Of a stretch of DNA of 64,000 nucleotides, positions 16,983 to 26,765 are shown piece by piece. Made by a program: the position numbers and the translations under genes. Every line of letters begins with the position of its first letter. Position 1 is the first letter of the stretch. The DNA comes from Roseburia hominis (GTDB lineage Bacteria > Bacillota > Clostridia > Lachnospirales > Lachnospiraceae). The stretch lies in assembly GCA_040702975.1 (NCBI GenBank), contig CP159990.1, positions 1,178,001-1,242,000 on the forward strand, given 5' to 3'. The notes under the pieces are model-generated. The model worked only from the letters and a program-made list of their open reading frames with translations, did no database searches and was not told the origin of the DNA.

Positions 16983-18305
16983 ATGGCAGCAACAATACTC
17001 AAAGGGTCATATCTTATGACTCCGGAAGGCCTGAAACGGGACTATGGTCTCCGAATGGAAGACGGCAGGATCACCCAGGTCGCTCCCAATGAAGAACTGA
17101 GGTCGGAAGACGGTGACCAGGTGGTGGACGCAGGAGGGCAGATTATTCTTCCGGGATTTGTCAATGGTCACAATCACATGTATGGATTTTTGTCCCATGG
17201 AATTACGGCAGATGCGATGGTGACAGAATTCGAGAGCTTTCTGGACGACTTCTGGTGGCCTTACGTGGAGGACAGATTGAATCATGAGCTTGTGGAGGCT
17301 ACGACCAGGTGGGCGTGTGTGGAGATGATCGAAAGCGGGGTTACCTCATTTGTAGATATCCTGGAAGGGCCGAATTCCATACCGGGCGCGCTGGAGGTAG
17401 AACGGAAGGTCGTGGAAGAGGCAGGGCTTCGCGGGTTCCTTTCTTTTGAAGCATGTGAGAGAAAGAGTCCGGAGAATGCTAAGCTTGGTCTTGAGGAAAA
17501 TATCAATTTTGTGAAGGAACACAATAAGGTCGGCGCTCTCGTACAGGGAATCAACAGCATCCATACCTTGTTCACCTGCTCCAAGGACTTCGTGAAGAAG
17601 GCAAAACAGATGTCAGACGAAAATCACTGTATGACGCATATGCATTTGAGCGAGAGCGTGTTCGAACCGAACTGGTGTCAGAAAGAATATGGGAAAACTC
17701 CAGTCGAGATTTACGAAGAGCTGGGATATTTAGATGAGAATGTACTTGCTTCCCAGGTGGTACAGGTATCTGACAGGGAACTTGATATTCTTGCCGCGCA
17801 CGGCGTAAAAGCAGTATCCATGCCGATATCCAACTGTGAAGTCGGCGGCGGTTTTGCTCCGATCACGAAGATGATGGACAGGGGCATGACAGTAGGACTT
17901 GGAACGGACGGCTATGTGAATAACTTCTTCGAAGTCATGAGAGGCGCCTTCCTGATGCATAAGGCAAACCAGCAGGATCCGCAGGTTATGCCGGCAGAAT
18001 TGGTGTATAAGATGGCGACGTCCATGGGAGCGAAGGCAGTAGGACTTGAAGAAGCGGGCGCGCTGAAAGAAGGCGGCCTTGCGGATGTGATCACAGTAAG
18101 CCTCGACCAGCCGACACCTGTCAATGAACGGAACGTATATGACCAGCTTGTGCTGTTCACGAACCCGGAGAATGTAAAACATGTATTTGTAAACGGGAAA
18201 CAGCTGAAAAAAGATGGTCAGATCGTAACGATAGATAAGGAGGCGACAAAGAAACGCCTTCAGGAAGTAACGGAAAAGTTCTGGAATGTAAAAGAAAGGG
18301 GATAG
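16983..18305 (+). CDS. ssnA: Putative aminohydrolase SsnA
   Basis: A 440-residue amidohydrolase-superfamily protein. Metal-site motifs seen are NGHNHMYGFL (about 60-69), a second His group in MHLSESVFE (about 220) and the catalytic Asp in GLGTDGYVNN (about 304). The superfamily includes guanine/adenine-type deaminases, and ssnA is a core member of published anaerobic purine degradation clusters, but its exact substrate is not proven. AGGAGG precedes the ATG. The stop is followed within 2 bp by the Xdh large subunit start. Confidence 0.9.
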   Translation: MAATILKGSYLMTPEGLKRDYGLRMEDGRITQVAPNEELRSEDGDQVVDAGGQIILPGFVNGHNHMYGFLSHGITADAMVTEFESFLDDFWWPYVEDRLNHELVEATTRWACVEMIESGVTSFVDILEGPNSIPGALEVERKVVEEAGLRGFLSFEACERKSPENAKLGLEENINFVKEHNKVGALVQGINSIHTLFTCSKDFVKKAKQMSDENHCMTHMHLSESVFEPNWCQKEYGKTPVEIYEELGYLDENVLASQVVQVSDRELDILAAHGVKAVSMPISNCEVGGGFAPITKMMDRGMTVGLGTDGYVNNFFEVMRGAFLMHKANQQDPQVMPAELVYKMATSMGAKAVGLEEAGALKEGGLADVITVSLDQPTPVNERNVYDQLVLFTNPENVKHVFVNGKQLKKDGQIVTIDKEATKKRLQEVTEKFWNVKERG

Positions 18306-18307
18306 TG

Positions 18308-20632
18308 ATGGCAGAAGTAAGAAGAGAAGAATTTCGTGAGATTCACTGCTCTAAGCCGAGGATCGACGGCGTGGAGAAGGTGACAGGCAAGTCTCTTTAT
18401 GCAGGCGATATGTATAAAGAGGGAATGCTTTACGCAGGGGTATTAAGAAGCCCATACTCCAGCGCTAAAGTGGTGAAGATTGACGCTGCAAAGGCAAGAG
18501 CCATTGAGGGTGTCGAAGCAGTTGTAACGTTTGAGGACATCAGGAAGAAGAGAAGCTGGGCAGGCTACATGTATCTGACGGATCACATTCGGTATGTCGG
18601 CGATTGCGTAGCTATGGTGGCAGCTAAGTCTAAATCACTGGTGGACGATGCACTTGCAGCAATCGAAGTGGAGTATGAAGAGCTTCCGGGTGTGTATACG
18701 ATCGACGATGCATTAAAGGAAGGGGCTCCGCTGGTACATGAGGAATATAAGAATAATATCTTTACAGATTCCCATTATCCGATCAGAAAGGGAGATGTAG
18801 AGGCGGGATTTGCCAAGGCTGAGGTCATTCTCGAGAGAGAGTATCGCACACAGTACATAGAGCATTCCTATATTGAGCCAGAAGCTGCTCTGGCATTTCC
18901 GGATCCGAACAGTGGACTCATGACAGTCTATGCATCTGCGCAGAACCCGTTCTTCACAAGAAGGTATGTTGCAGATATCATCGGAATACCGCTCAATAAG
19001 GTCCGTATGGTTCAGGCGGTACTGGGAGGTTCCTTCGGCGGAAAAGAAGAGGGAGTCGGACTGGTTGCAGCACGTGCCGCATATTTGTCATACATCACCG
19101 GCAAGCCGGTTAAGCTGGTATTTACCAGAGAGGATTCTTTCCTGGAAAGCGCAAAGCGGCATCCGTTCCGGCTGCGCTATAAGATCGGAGCTATGAAGAA
19201 TGGTAAGATCGTTGCATTTGAAGGGGAACAGGTTGACAACTGCGGTGCCTATAATAACCAGACGCAGTTCATGAACTCCAGAGCAAGTATTCATTCTTCC
19301 GGCCCTTATGATATTGAGAATATTAAGACGGATACATATGGCGTGTTTACAAATAACATCCACTCCGGAGCCATGAGAGGTTACAGCTCACCTTCTCTGA
19401 TCTTCGGACAGGAGCAGCTGATTGAGGAGCTTGCCGAAGAGCTGGGAATGGATGAAGTAGAGCTTAGAAGAATCAACTGTTTAAAGGATGGCTCTCTTAC
19501 CACAACGGGCGTGCCTGTAGAACATGTGATTTTGCAGAAGATCATGGACGAGACAGTAGAAGAGACCGATTATGTAAGAAAACATGCCGAATACAAGAAA
19601 CAGACGGATCCACATAAGAGAAAAGGAATCGGAATGGCAATCTGCTACCGCGGATGCGGACTTGGCGCAGAGTCACCGGACGCGTCAGGCTGTCTGATCA
19701 TTGCCAATGAAGATGGAAGTGTCAGCATCACATCAGGACTTGCTGAGAACGGACAGGGACTGAAAACAGCCTATGCACAGATCGCGGCGGAGACGCTCGG
19801 CGTGCATTATGAGGATGTGCAGTTCCCGCAGATCGACTCCTTTGCCATTGCGGACAGTGGAATGACGGTTGCATCAAGAGGAACCGTTATGGGTGCACAG
19901 TCCGTGAGAAAGGCAGCGGAGAAGTTAAAGAAGGTCATGATCAAAAATGCGATCATTCTGCATTCTCTTCCGTTGGAAGAAGCAGGATTTTCCTATGATG
20001 ATATCACAGAAGAGGATATCGAACTTAAGGATGCGAAGTTCTACCTTAAGAAGCATCCGGAAGTGTCCGTAGATTATAAAGCCGTAACGGGAAGTGCAAT
20101 CTGGGCGGGACTTCAGATGGCAGCTTATGAATGGTACAGACCGGAAGGACTTGATCAGGATCATCATACAGGACAGGGCAAAGCATTCCCAACCTTCTCC
20201 TATGGTTGTGTGATCGCAGAGATCGAAGTAGATATGAGAACGGGATATGTGGATGTACAGAAGGTAACAGCCAGCCATGACGTGGGAACGGCGATCAATC
20301 CGGCACTCATCAGGGGCCAGATCTACGGCGGTATTGTTATGGGTCAGGGCTACGGCATTATGGAAGACGTGGCGCCAAGCCGTGGACGGATGAAGACACG
20401 GAACTTCGATTCCTACATCCTTCCGACAGCAGTGGATGCACCTGAGATGAAGATCAATATCTATGAATCCGACGATCCGGCGGGAACCTACGGAGCGAAG
20501 AGCGTTGGAGAACCTGCGACGGAAGCAGTGGGAGCAGCGATTGCCAATGCGGTATACAATGCGACCGGAAGAAGAGTCAGGGAAAACCCGTGTGATCTTG
20601 AGACAGTATTACTTGGAAAGAAATTAAGATAG
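18308..20632 (+). CDS. xdhA: Xanthine dehydrogenase molybdopterin-binding subunit
   Basis: A 774-residue large subunit of a molybdenum hydroxylase. It has the N-terminal aldehyde oxidase/xanthine dehydrogenase a/b hammerhead (about 20-125) and the molybdopterin-binding domain (about 140-760), with GGSFGGKEEG, GAMRGYSSP and the C-terminal GEPATEAVGAAI, whose Glu is the conserved catalytic base. ATG 18308 follows AAAGGGG at good spacing; a GTG directly before it is in frame but less likely. FAD and 2Fe-2S subunits follow. Substrate (xanthine, hypoxanthine or another purine) is inferred from context; a selenium-containing Mo site is suggested by yqeB nearby. Confidence 0.92.
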   Translation: MAEVRREEFREIHCSKPRIDGVEKVTGKSLYAGDMYKEGMLYAGVLRSPYSSAKVVKIDAAKARAIEGVEAVVTFEDIRKKRSWAGYMYLTDHIRYVGDCVAMVAAKSKSLVDDALAAIEVEYEELPGVYTIDDALKEGAPLVHEEYKNNIFTDSHYPIRKGDVEAGFAKAEVILEREYRTQYIEHSYIEPEAALAFPDPNSGLMTVYASAQNPFFTRRYVADIIGIPLNKVRMVQAVLGGSFGGKEEGVGLVAARAAYLSYITGKPVKLVFTREDSFLESAKRHPFRLRYKIGAMKNGKIVAFEGEQVDNCGAYNNQTQFMNSRASIHSSGPYDIENIKTDTYGVFTNNIHSGAMRGYSSPSLIFGQEQLIEELAEELGMDEVELRRINCLKDGSLTTTGVPVEHVILQKIMDETVEETDYVRKHAEYKKQTDPHKRKGIGMAICYRGCGLGAESPDASGCLIIANEDGSVSITSGLAENGQGLKTAYAQIAAETLGVHYEDVQFPQIDSFAIADSGMTVASRGTVMGAQSVRKAAEKLKKVMIKNAIILHSLPLEEAGFSYDDITEEDIELKDAKFYLKKHPEVSVDYKAVTGSAIWAGLQMAAYEWYRPEGLDQDHHTGQGKAFPTFSYGCVIAEIEVDMRTGYVDVQKVTASHDVGTAINPALIRGQIYGGIVMGQGYGIMEDVAPSRGRMKTRNFDSYILPTAVDAPEMKINIYESDDPAGTYGAKSVGEPATEAVGAAIANAVYNATGRRVRENPCDLETVLLGKKLR

Positions 20633-20645
20633 GAGGGAAGCACAG

Positions 20646-21524
20646 ATGTTTAAATATAATTATTATAGGGCAAAGAGCTTGGAGGAAATCTGTGAGACCC
20701 TCGTAAAATACAAAGATAAAGTCGGTATTGTTGCGGGCGGTACAGATATTATGGTGCAGATCCGTGAGAAGGATAAGAGATGGCAGGACATGGAGTGCAT
20801 GCTGGACATCTCGGCACTGGAAGAAGAAATGAGATACATCAGAGAAGAGGGAAATGAGATACATATCGGCGCGCTTAGCACGCATACAGACCTTGAACGC
20901 TCTGATGTTGTGAAAAAGTATATTCCGTTTTTGGGAAAAGCGGCGTCTACAGTAGGTTCTCCGCAGATCCGTAACAGAGGAACCATCGGCGGAAGCATCT
21001 GTAATGCCTCACCGGCAGCGGATCCGCTTACTCCGCTGATTGCCCTGGATGCAAGAGTGGTCATCCATGGACCCAAAGGAGAACGCGAGGAGCTTCTTCG
21101 TGATTTCTATGTGGGCAAAGGCAAGGTAGATTTAAAAGAAGGAGAATTCCTTAAGGAATTCGTCGTAGAGAAGCTTCCGCAAAATGTAGTGACTGAGTTC
21201 GTAAAACTTGGACGAAGAAAAGCGCTGGCGATTTCAAGACTTAACGTATCTATCGCACTCGGATTTGATGCGGAGGGCGTGATCGATTACGCCAGAGTTG
21301 CACCGGGCTGTATCTTTGTGACTCCTGATCGGGTGGTAAAAGCAGAACAGCTTCTTGTGGGGAAGAAGCCGTCTGATGAACTTTGGAAGGAAGCAGGAAA
21401 GGCAGTATCCGAAGAAATGATAGCACGCACCGGAGTTCGGTGGTCCACAGAATACAAAAAACCGGCAGTAGAGGGAATCGTGGAAGAGGCCCTTGAGCAG
21501 ATCGCAGAAAAGGCGGTGAGATAG
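20646..21524 (+). CDS. xdhB: Xanthine dehydrogenase FAD-binding subunit
   Basis: A 292-residue FAD-binding PCMH-type protein. VGIVAGGTDIMVQ (about 29-41) and the NRGTIGGSICNASPAAD segment (about 112-128) are the two FAD-binding motifs, and a C-terminal CO dehydrogenase flavoprotein domain follows. It passes electrons from the 2Fe-2S subunit to the acceptor. Start has AGGAGG; the gap to the next gene is 1 bp. Confidence 0.93.
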   Translation: MFKYNYYRAKSLEEICETLVKYKDKVGIVAGGTDIMVQIREKDKRWQDMECMLDISALEEEMRYIREEGNEIHIGALSTHTDLERSDVVKKYIPFLGKAASTVGSPQIRNRGTIGGSICNASPAADPLTPLIALDARVVIHGPKGEREELLRDFYVGKGKVDLKEGEFLKEFVVEKLPQNVVTEFVKLGRRKALAISRLNVSIALGFDAEGVIDYARVAPGCIFVTPDRVVKAEQLLVGKKPSDELWKEAGKAVSEEMIARTGVRWSTEYKKPAVEGIVEEALEQIAEKAVR

Positions 21525-21525
21525 C

Positions 21526-22017
21526 ATGGAAAAAATCAAGGTGAATTTTACGTTAAATAAAGTGAAATCAACGGTAGAAGTATACCCGAATGAGAGACTT
21601 CTGGATGTCTTAAGAGATACTTTGCATCTGACCGGGACAAAGGAAGGGTGTGCAGTAGGAGAATGTGGAGCCTGCACGGTCATTCTGGACGGAAAAGCGG
21701 TAACTTCCTGTCTGGTTCCGATCGGAACAGTGGAGGGCAGAGAAGTCACCACGATCGAGGGTGTTGGCTGTGATGGAAAGCTTGATCCGGTACAGGAAGC
21801 GATTCTTGAGAATCATGCACTGCAGTGTGGTTTCTGCACTCCGGGATTTGTCATGAGCGCGAAGGCGTTATTGGATGAGAATCCGGATGCAACAAAAGAA
21901 GAGATTCGAAGAGCTATTTCCGGAAACTTATGCAGATGCACCGGCTATGAGCAGCTCACGATAGCCATCTATGAAGCGGCTCAGAAGCTGAAGGAAGTAA
22001 AAAAGGTACAAATTTAA
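21526..22017 (+). CDS. xdhC: Xanthine dehydrogenase 2Fe-2S subunit
   Basis: A 163-residue small subunit. The plant-type 2Fe-2S cluster ligands lie in GCAVGECGACTV and a nearby Cys (TSCLVP), and the second cluster in QCGFCTPGF and CRCTGY. This domain order is invariant in the family. It links the molybdenum site to FAD. The name follows E. coli xdhABC usage, where xdhC is the Fe-S subunit, and should not be confused with the XdhC maturation factor at 15667-16695. Confidence 0.94.
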   Translation: MEKIKVNFTLNKVKSTVEVYPNERLLDVLRDTLHLTGTKEGCAVGECGACTVILDGKAVTSCLVPIGTVEGREVTTIEGVGCDGKLDPVQEAILENHALQCGFCTPGFVMSAKALLDENPDATKEEIRRAISGNLCRCTGYEQLTIAIYEAAQKLKEVKKVQI

Positions 22018-22043
22018 TTTCATATAAGAAAAGGAGAGAGCGT

Positions 22044-23240
22044 ATGTTTGAAAAAGAGAAACTGACAGGAGCTGACATTAGTATTGATTTCTGCGGTTAC
22101 AAGCTGCAGAGCCCGTTTATCCTCTCATCAGGACCTCTGACCTATGGTGCGGAAGGAATGATCAAGGGATTTAAGGCAGGCTGCGGAGCTGTCGTGACCA
22201 AAACGATTCGTAAATCGGCAGCGATCAATCCGGTGCACCACATGGGTACCGTGAACAATGATTCCCTCATCAACTGCGAGAAATGGGCAGACTCTGACAG
22301 ACAGCAGTGGTATGAGAAGGAGATTCCGGAGACCGTAAAGGCAGGAGCGATCGTGATCGCAAGTGTGGGACACACTCTGGGAGAGGCAATGGAAATCGTG
22401 GAGGAAGTGGAAAAAGCAGGAGCTCATATCATTGAGCTGGTATCCTACACAGAGGACACCCTGCTTCCGATGCTGGACTACACAAAGGCACATGTAAAGA
22501 TTCCGGTAATCTGTAAGCTGAGCGGAAACTGGCCGGATACAGTAGGCACAGCAAGAAAATGTCTGGAGCACGGCGCTGACGGACTGTGTGCTATCGACTC
22601 CATTGGACCGACACTGAAGATCGATATCGAGAAGGCTCGTCCGGAGCTTATGAGCGCTGACGGTTACGGCTGGATGACCGGTGCGGCAATGCGTCCGATT
22701 TCCATGCGCATCAACTCAGAGATTGCCCGCAATCATCCGGATCTTAAGAACCTTTACGCTTCCGGCGGTGTCATGAGTGCTGATAATGCAATCGAATACA
22801 TGATGGCAGGCGCTATGGGTGCCGGTATCTGTACAGTAGGTATCTTAAAAGGTGTTGAATATGTAGAGAAGATGTGCTACGACCTTTCTAAGAGACTGAA
22901 AGAACTCGGATACAATTCTATCGAGGAAGTTAACCGCGCGGCTCTTAAGAACTTCCCGAAGAAAGAGTATGTCAGCAAGCTGGATTTCCATTTTGAGCCT
23001 TTCAAGGAAGACGGCAAGAAGAAATGTGTATCCTGTGGCAAATGTGTGGCTGCATGCTGTTACGATGCAAGAACACTGGAGTTCCCGGAGATGAAGGTCG
23101 ATATGGACAAATGCCGTTCCTGTGGTCTGTGTCTTGATGTCTGTCCGACAGGAGCGCTCACAGGTAAGAGAGCACCGCAGACAGAGGAAGATCTTGAGTT
23201 GGAAAGAAAATCTATTGAATTCTATGAAACTGTAAAATAA
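22044..23240 (+). CDS. PreA-like dihydroorotate/dihydropyrimidine dehydrogenase-fold protein with two 4Fe-4S motifs
   Basis: A 398-residue protein. The first 310 residues are a DHODH-type FMN barrel (FILSSGPLTYGAEGMIKGF, VTKTI, ASGGVMSADNAIEYMMAGA), and residues about 325-375 hold two 4Fe-4S motifs (CVSCGKCVAACC and CRSCGLCLDVCP). This matches PreA-type dihydropyrimidine dehydrogenase subunits. Where the family normally has N-x-S-C-P with the catalytic Cys, this protein reads LVSYTED, so the active site is altered. No PreT partner is present. It sits between the Xdh Fe-S subunit and ygeY, 26 bp after the former. The substrate is unknown. Confidence 0.8.
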   Translation: MFEKEKLTGADISIDFCGYKLQSPFILSSGPLTYGAEGMIKGFKAGCGAVVTKTIRKSAAINPVHHMGTVNNDSLINCEKWADSDRQQWYEKEIPETVKAGAIVIASVGHTLGEAMEIVEEVEKAGAHIIELVSYTEDTLLPMLDYTKAHVKIPVICKLSGNWPDTVGTARKCLEHGADGLCAIDSIGPTLKIDIEKARPELMSADGYGWMTGAAMRPISMRINSEIARNHPDLKNLYASGGVMSADNAIEYMMAGAMGAGICTVGILKGVEYVEKMCYDLSKRLKELGYNSIEEVNRAALKNFPKKEYVSKLDFHFEPFKEDGKKKCVSCGKCVAACCYDARTLEFPEMKVDMDKCRSCGLCLDVCPTGALTGKRAPQTEEDLELERKSIEFYETVK

Positions 23241-23253
23241 GGAGGAAAAAAAG

Positions 23254-24438
23254 ATGTTAAGCAAAGAAAGAGAAGAACAATTAGTAGCATTTTGTCAGAA
23301 GATGATTCAGGCTCAGAGCTACAGCGGCCATGAGGACAAAGTTGCAGAAGAAATGAAGAAGTTCTGTGATGAGACCGGATTTACAGATGTGCACGTTGAT
23401 AAGTATGGTAACTGCATCTGCCACATCAAGGGTAAAAAGGACGGCCCGAAGATATTATTTGACGGACATATGGATACCGTTCCGGTTCCGGACGCAACCG
23501 CATGGGAGCATGATCCGTTTGGCGCAGAGATCATTGATGGAAAAATGTATGGACGTGGAACCTCTGATATGAAGGGTGCTCTTTCCGCTATGCTGGCAGC
23601 AGCGATCTTCTACGCAAAAGACTGCGACTATGATTTCCCGGGCGACATTTATGTAGCAGGCGTTGTACATGAGGAATGCTTTGAGGGTGTTGCAGCAAGA
23701 GAAATCAGTGCATATGTGAAACCGGATTATGTAATTATCGGTGAAGCAACCCAGCTTAACATTAAGATCGGACAGCGTGGACGTGGCGAACTTCAGGTAG
23801 AGACCTTTGGAGTTCCGGCTCATTCCGCAAGCCCGGAGGAAGGCGTTAATGCAGTATACAAGATGTGCAAGGTAATCGAGGCGATTCAGGGACTTGAGCC
23901 GACACATCACCCGGTACTCGGCGATGGTATCCTTGAACTTGTAGATATCAAATCTTCTCCGTATCCGGGAGCTTCTGTTGTACCGGATTACTGCCGTGCA
24001 ACCTATGACAGACGACTGCTTGTAGGCGAGACGAAAGAAAGCGTTCTTGCACCGATTCAGGAACTCCTTGATAAGATGATGGCTGAGGATCCGTCTCTGA
24101 AGGCAAAGGTATCCTTCGTAGAGATGGAAGAAAGCTGCTACACAGGCAACAAGATCGCAAGCGAGAGATTCTTCCCGGGCTGGCTGTATGATGAGAACGA
24201 TCAGTTCGTACAGGATGTATACAAAGAAATGAAGGCTCTTGGCTTTAATCCGACGATCACGAACTACAACTTCTGTACAAACGGAAGCCACTATGCAGGC
24301 GAGGCTGGCATCAAGACTCTTGGTATTGGACCGTCACTTGAGACACTGGCTCACAAGATCAACGAGTACATCGAGCTTGATCAGCTTGTTAAGGTTACAG
24401 AGTGTTACTATGGAGCAATGAAAGCATTATTAAAATAA
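23254..24438 (+). CDS. ygeY: YgeY family selenium metabolism-linked hydrolase
   Basis: A 394-residue M20-family metallohydrolase. Metal-site motifs are DGHMDTVPVP (about 70-79), GRGTSDMKG (about 105) with a bridging Asp, HEECFEG (about 144), EATQL (about 173) and a C-terminal His in LAHKINEYI. The YgeY group occurs with selenium-linked molybdenum hydroxylases and is a core gene of anaerobic purine degradation clusters. It probably cleaves an amide or amino-acid-like intermediate. GGAGG precedes the ATG. Confidence 0.9.
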   Translation: MLSKEREEQLVAFCQKMIQAQSYSGHEDKVAEEMKKFCDETGFTDVHVDKYGNCICHIKGKKDGPKILFDGHMDTVPVPDATAWEHDPFGAEIIDGKMYGRGTSDMKGALSAMLAAAIFYAKDCDYDFPGDIYVAGVVHEECFEGVAAREISAYVKPDYVIIGEATQLNIKIGQRGRGELQVETFGVPAHSASPEEGVNAVYKMCKVIEAIQGLEPTHHPVLGDGILELVDIKSSPYPGASVVPDYCRATYDRRLLVGETKESVLAPIQELLDKMMAEDPSLKAKVSFVEMEESCYTGNKIASERFFPGWLYDENDQFVQDVYKEMKALGFNPTITNYNFCTNGSHYAGEAGIKTLGIGPSLETLAHKINEYIELDQLVKVTECYYGAMKALLK

Positions 24439-24456
24439 TAAAAAGAGGTTCATACT

Positions 24457-25380
24457 ATGCAGTTATTTGATTTACATTGTGATTCCATCGTTAATTTTCG
24501 AAATGAAGGTTCAGATTTTTTGTGTGACAAGACGCAGTTCTCTCTGAAGGATTTATCAAAGTTTAAGAGACTTTGCCAGACGATGGCAGTGTTCATCCCG
24601 GACGAGATCAGGGGAGACGATGCTTTTCAGTATTTCTGCGATCACAGAGACTATCTGGATATGCTGATCGAAAAACAGCCGGATATGGCAGGACGTGCTT
24701 ATACTGCAGAAGACATTGAACGTATTACGGCAGAAGGAAAATGTGCGGTGCTGCTTTCTGTGGAAAGCGGCGCGGCACTTGCCGGCCGTGTGGAAAATGT
24801 GGATTATCTTGCAAATAGTGGCGTGAAGATGATGACACTTGTGTGGAACGGCGTCAATGAACTGGGTTCCGGACACGCAACTGACCAGGGACTCACAGAG
24901 TTTGGAAGAAACGTGATTAAACGAATGGAAGAAAAGAAGATCATCGTGGATGTCTCTCATATCAATGACAGGGGATTTGACGAGGTATGCGAGATTGCAA
25001 CGAAGCCATTTATCGCGACACATTCCAACCTGCGCAGCATCTGCTCACACAGGAGAAATCTCACAGAGGATCAGTTCCGGGAGATTATAAGAAGAAAAGG
25101 TCTGGTAGGCGTAAATCTGTTCTTGAATTTCCTGTCTGATGATCAGAACGGGGATTTGGACAGCTTGTACCGTCATGTAAGCCGTATGCTGGAGCTTGGC
25201 GGGGAAGATGTGATTGCCTGCGGAAGTGATTTTGACGGGGCAGATATTGATGCGTCACTTGACACACCGGCCAAATTTGCAGCGTCTGCAGATTATCTCA
25301 TTGGAAGAGGCATATCAGAACAGGTGATTGATAAGATGTTCTTTACGAATGCGTTGGAGTTCTTCAGAAAGAATATCTAG
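24457..25380 (+). CDS. Membrane dipeptidase family (M19) hydrolase
   Basis: A 307-residue TIM-barrel metallopeptidase of the renal dipeptidase family: DLHCDSIVNF (metal His and Asp near residue 6), a Glu in LLSVESGAAL, VDVSHINDRGFDE, ATHSNLRSICSHRRNL and GSDFDGAD. No signal peptide or membrane anchor is seen, so it is probably cytosolic. M19 proteins are zinc dipeptidases but include other amidohydrolases. Within this cluster it may act on a purine-ring-derived amide; that is inference. The gap to ygeY is 18 bp. Confidence 0.85.
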   Translation: MQLFDLHCDSIVNFRNEGSDFLCDKTQFSLKDLSKFKRLCQTMAVFIPDEIRGDDAFQYFCDHRDYLDMLIEKQPDMAGRAYTAEDIERITAEGKCAVLLSVESGAALAGRVENVDYLANSGVKMMTLVWNGVNELGSGHATDQGLTEFGRNVIKRMEEKKIIVDVSHINDRGFDEVCEIATKPFIATHSNLRSICSHRRNLTEDQFREIIRRKGLVGVNLFLNFLSDDQNGDLDSLYRHVSRMLELGGEDVIACGSDFDGADIDASLDTPAKFAASADYLIGRGISEQVIDKMFFTNALEFFRKNI

Positions 25381-25403
25381 GATAAATATAAGAGGATGAA
25401 AAT

Positions 25404-26765
25404 ATGCTGATTAAAAATGGAGTCATTATTGGTGGCAAGGAGCGGGTACGGCGTGACATTCGTCTGAAAGATGGAAAGATTGCCACGATTGCCGAAGAGC
25501 TAAGTGCCGAAGAGCAGGAAGAAGTCATTGATGCTGCGGGAGGATATATTCTTCCGGGAGGCGTCGATGCACATACGCATCTGGATATGCCTGCAGGCGA
25601 GTGTATGACTGCCGATGATTATCTGACAGGAACGAAGGCTGCAGTTATAGGCGGAACGACTACGGTGATGGATTTTGCTGAGTATGAGGAGGGAGAGTCG
25701 CTGAAGGACGCCCTTGCCTGCTGGCATAAGAAGGCGGCTGGAAAGGCGTATTGCGATTATAGTTTTCATATGACAGTATCCGGCTGGGATGAGCATATGA
25801 AGGCGCAGATAAAAGAAACAAAAGAACAGGGAATTACGTCTTTTAAGGCGTATACCGCTTATCAGGACGGAATCGGAGTGAATGACTCGCAGATGTTTCG
25901 GATCTTGCAGTGCATGAGGGAATTGGGGACCCTTTTGTGTGTACACTGTGAAAATGGAGCAATCCTGGAGGCTCTGCAGGCGGACCTGCGGGCAAAGGAT
26001 GCGTCTGATCCGGGAAATCATCCGAAGTCAAGACCGAATCTGGTAGAGAAAGAGGCAGTGTCCCGAGTCATCGATATGGCGGCGATTGTCGGCGTTCCGG
26101 TGTACATTGTCCACGTAAGCACCAGGGAAGCGATCGAGGTCATTGAGCAGGCGAAGAAGCGGGGACAGGAGGTCTATGCGGAGACCTGTCCGCAGTATCT
26201 TCTGCTGGACGAGAGCAAATATGATCTTCCGGGCTTTGAAAGCGCAAAGTACGTATTATCACCGCCGCTTCGGACTGTGAAAGACCAGGAGGCACTCTGG
26301 AAGGCGCTTAAGGAGCATAGAGTGGACACCGTGTCCACGGACCATTGTTCTTTCCGATTTGAAGATCAGAAAAGCCTTGGAAAAGAAGATTTTACAAGAA
26401 TCCCGAATGGGATGCCGGGAATTGAGAATCGTATGGAGTTAATACTCACTTACGGCAGCAGGCATGGTATGAGCCTGGAGGAGATTGTAGAGGTTACAGC
26501 GGAGAATCCGGCGAAAATATTTGGTCTTTATCCGGAAAAAGGGGTGATTCAGGAAGGCAGCGATGCAGATCTTATCGTGGTAAAAGAAGATTGTCCACAT
26601 AAGATCAGCGCGGCCAACCAGCATGAAAATGTGGATTATACACCGTATGAAGGAGTAGAATCTACTTATCAGATCCAGCATGTTTTTGTGAAAGGAAAGC
26701 ATGCGGTAGAAGAGGGTAAATGGCTTCTCGAAAAACCGGAAGGAAAGTTCCTTACCTGCAAATAG
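25404..26765 (+). CDS. hyuA: Dihydropyrimidinase/hydantoinase family amidohydrolase
   Basis: A 453-residue cyclic amidohydrolase. Metal-binding DAHTHLD (about 55-61), the carboxylated Lys in SFKAYTAYQD (about 148), His in CVHCENGA and HVSTREA, and Asp in VSTDHCSF (about 309) are all present, so the enzyme looks active. The family opens hydantoin, dihydropyrimidine or allantoin-like rings. hyuA-type genes are core members of published gut purine degradation clusters. It follows the M19 gene by 23 bp and ends the xdh operon before the permease leader. Confidence 0.9.
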   Translation: MLIKNGVIIGGKERVRRDIRLKDGKIATIAEELSAEEQEEVIDAAGGYILPGGVDAHTHLDMPAGECMTADDYLTGTKAAVIGGTTTVMDFAEYEEGESLKDALACWHKKAAGKAYCDYSFHMTVSGWDEHMKAQIKETKEQGITSFKAYTAYQDGIGVNDSQMFRILQCMRELGTLLCVHCENGAILEALQADLRAKDASDPGNHPKSRPNLVEKEAVSRVIDMAAIVGVPVYIVHVSTREAIEVIEQAKKRGQEVYAETCPQYLLLDESKYDLPGFESAKYVLSPPLRTVKDQEALWKALKEHRVDTVSTDHCSFRFEDQKSLGKEDFTRIPNGMPGIENRMELILTYGSRHGMSLEEIVEVTAENPAKIFGLYPEKGVIQEGSDADLIVVKEDCPHKISAANQHENVDYTPYEGVESTYQIQHVFVKGKHAVEEGKWLLEKPEGKFLTCK

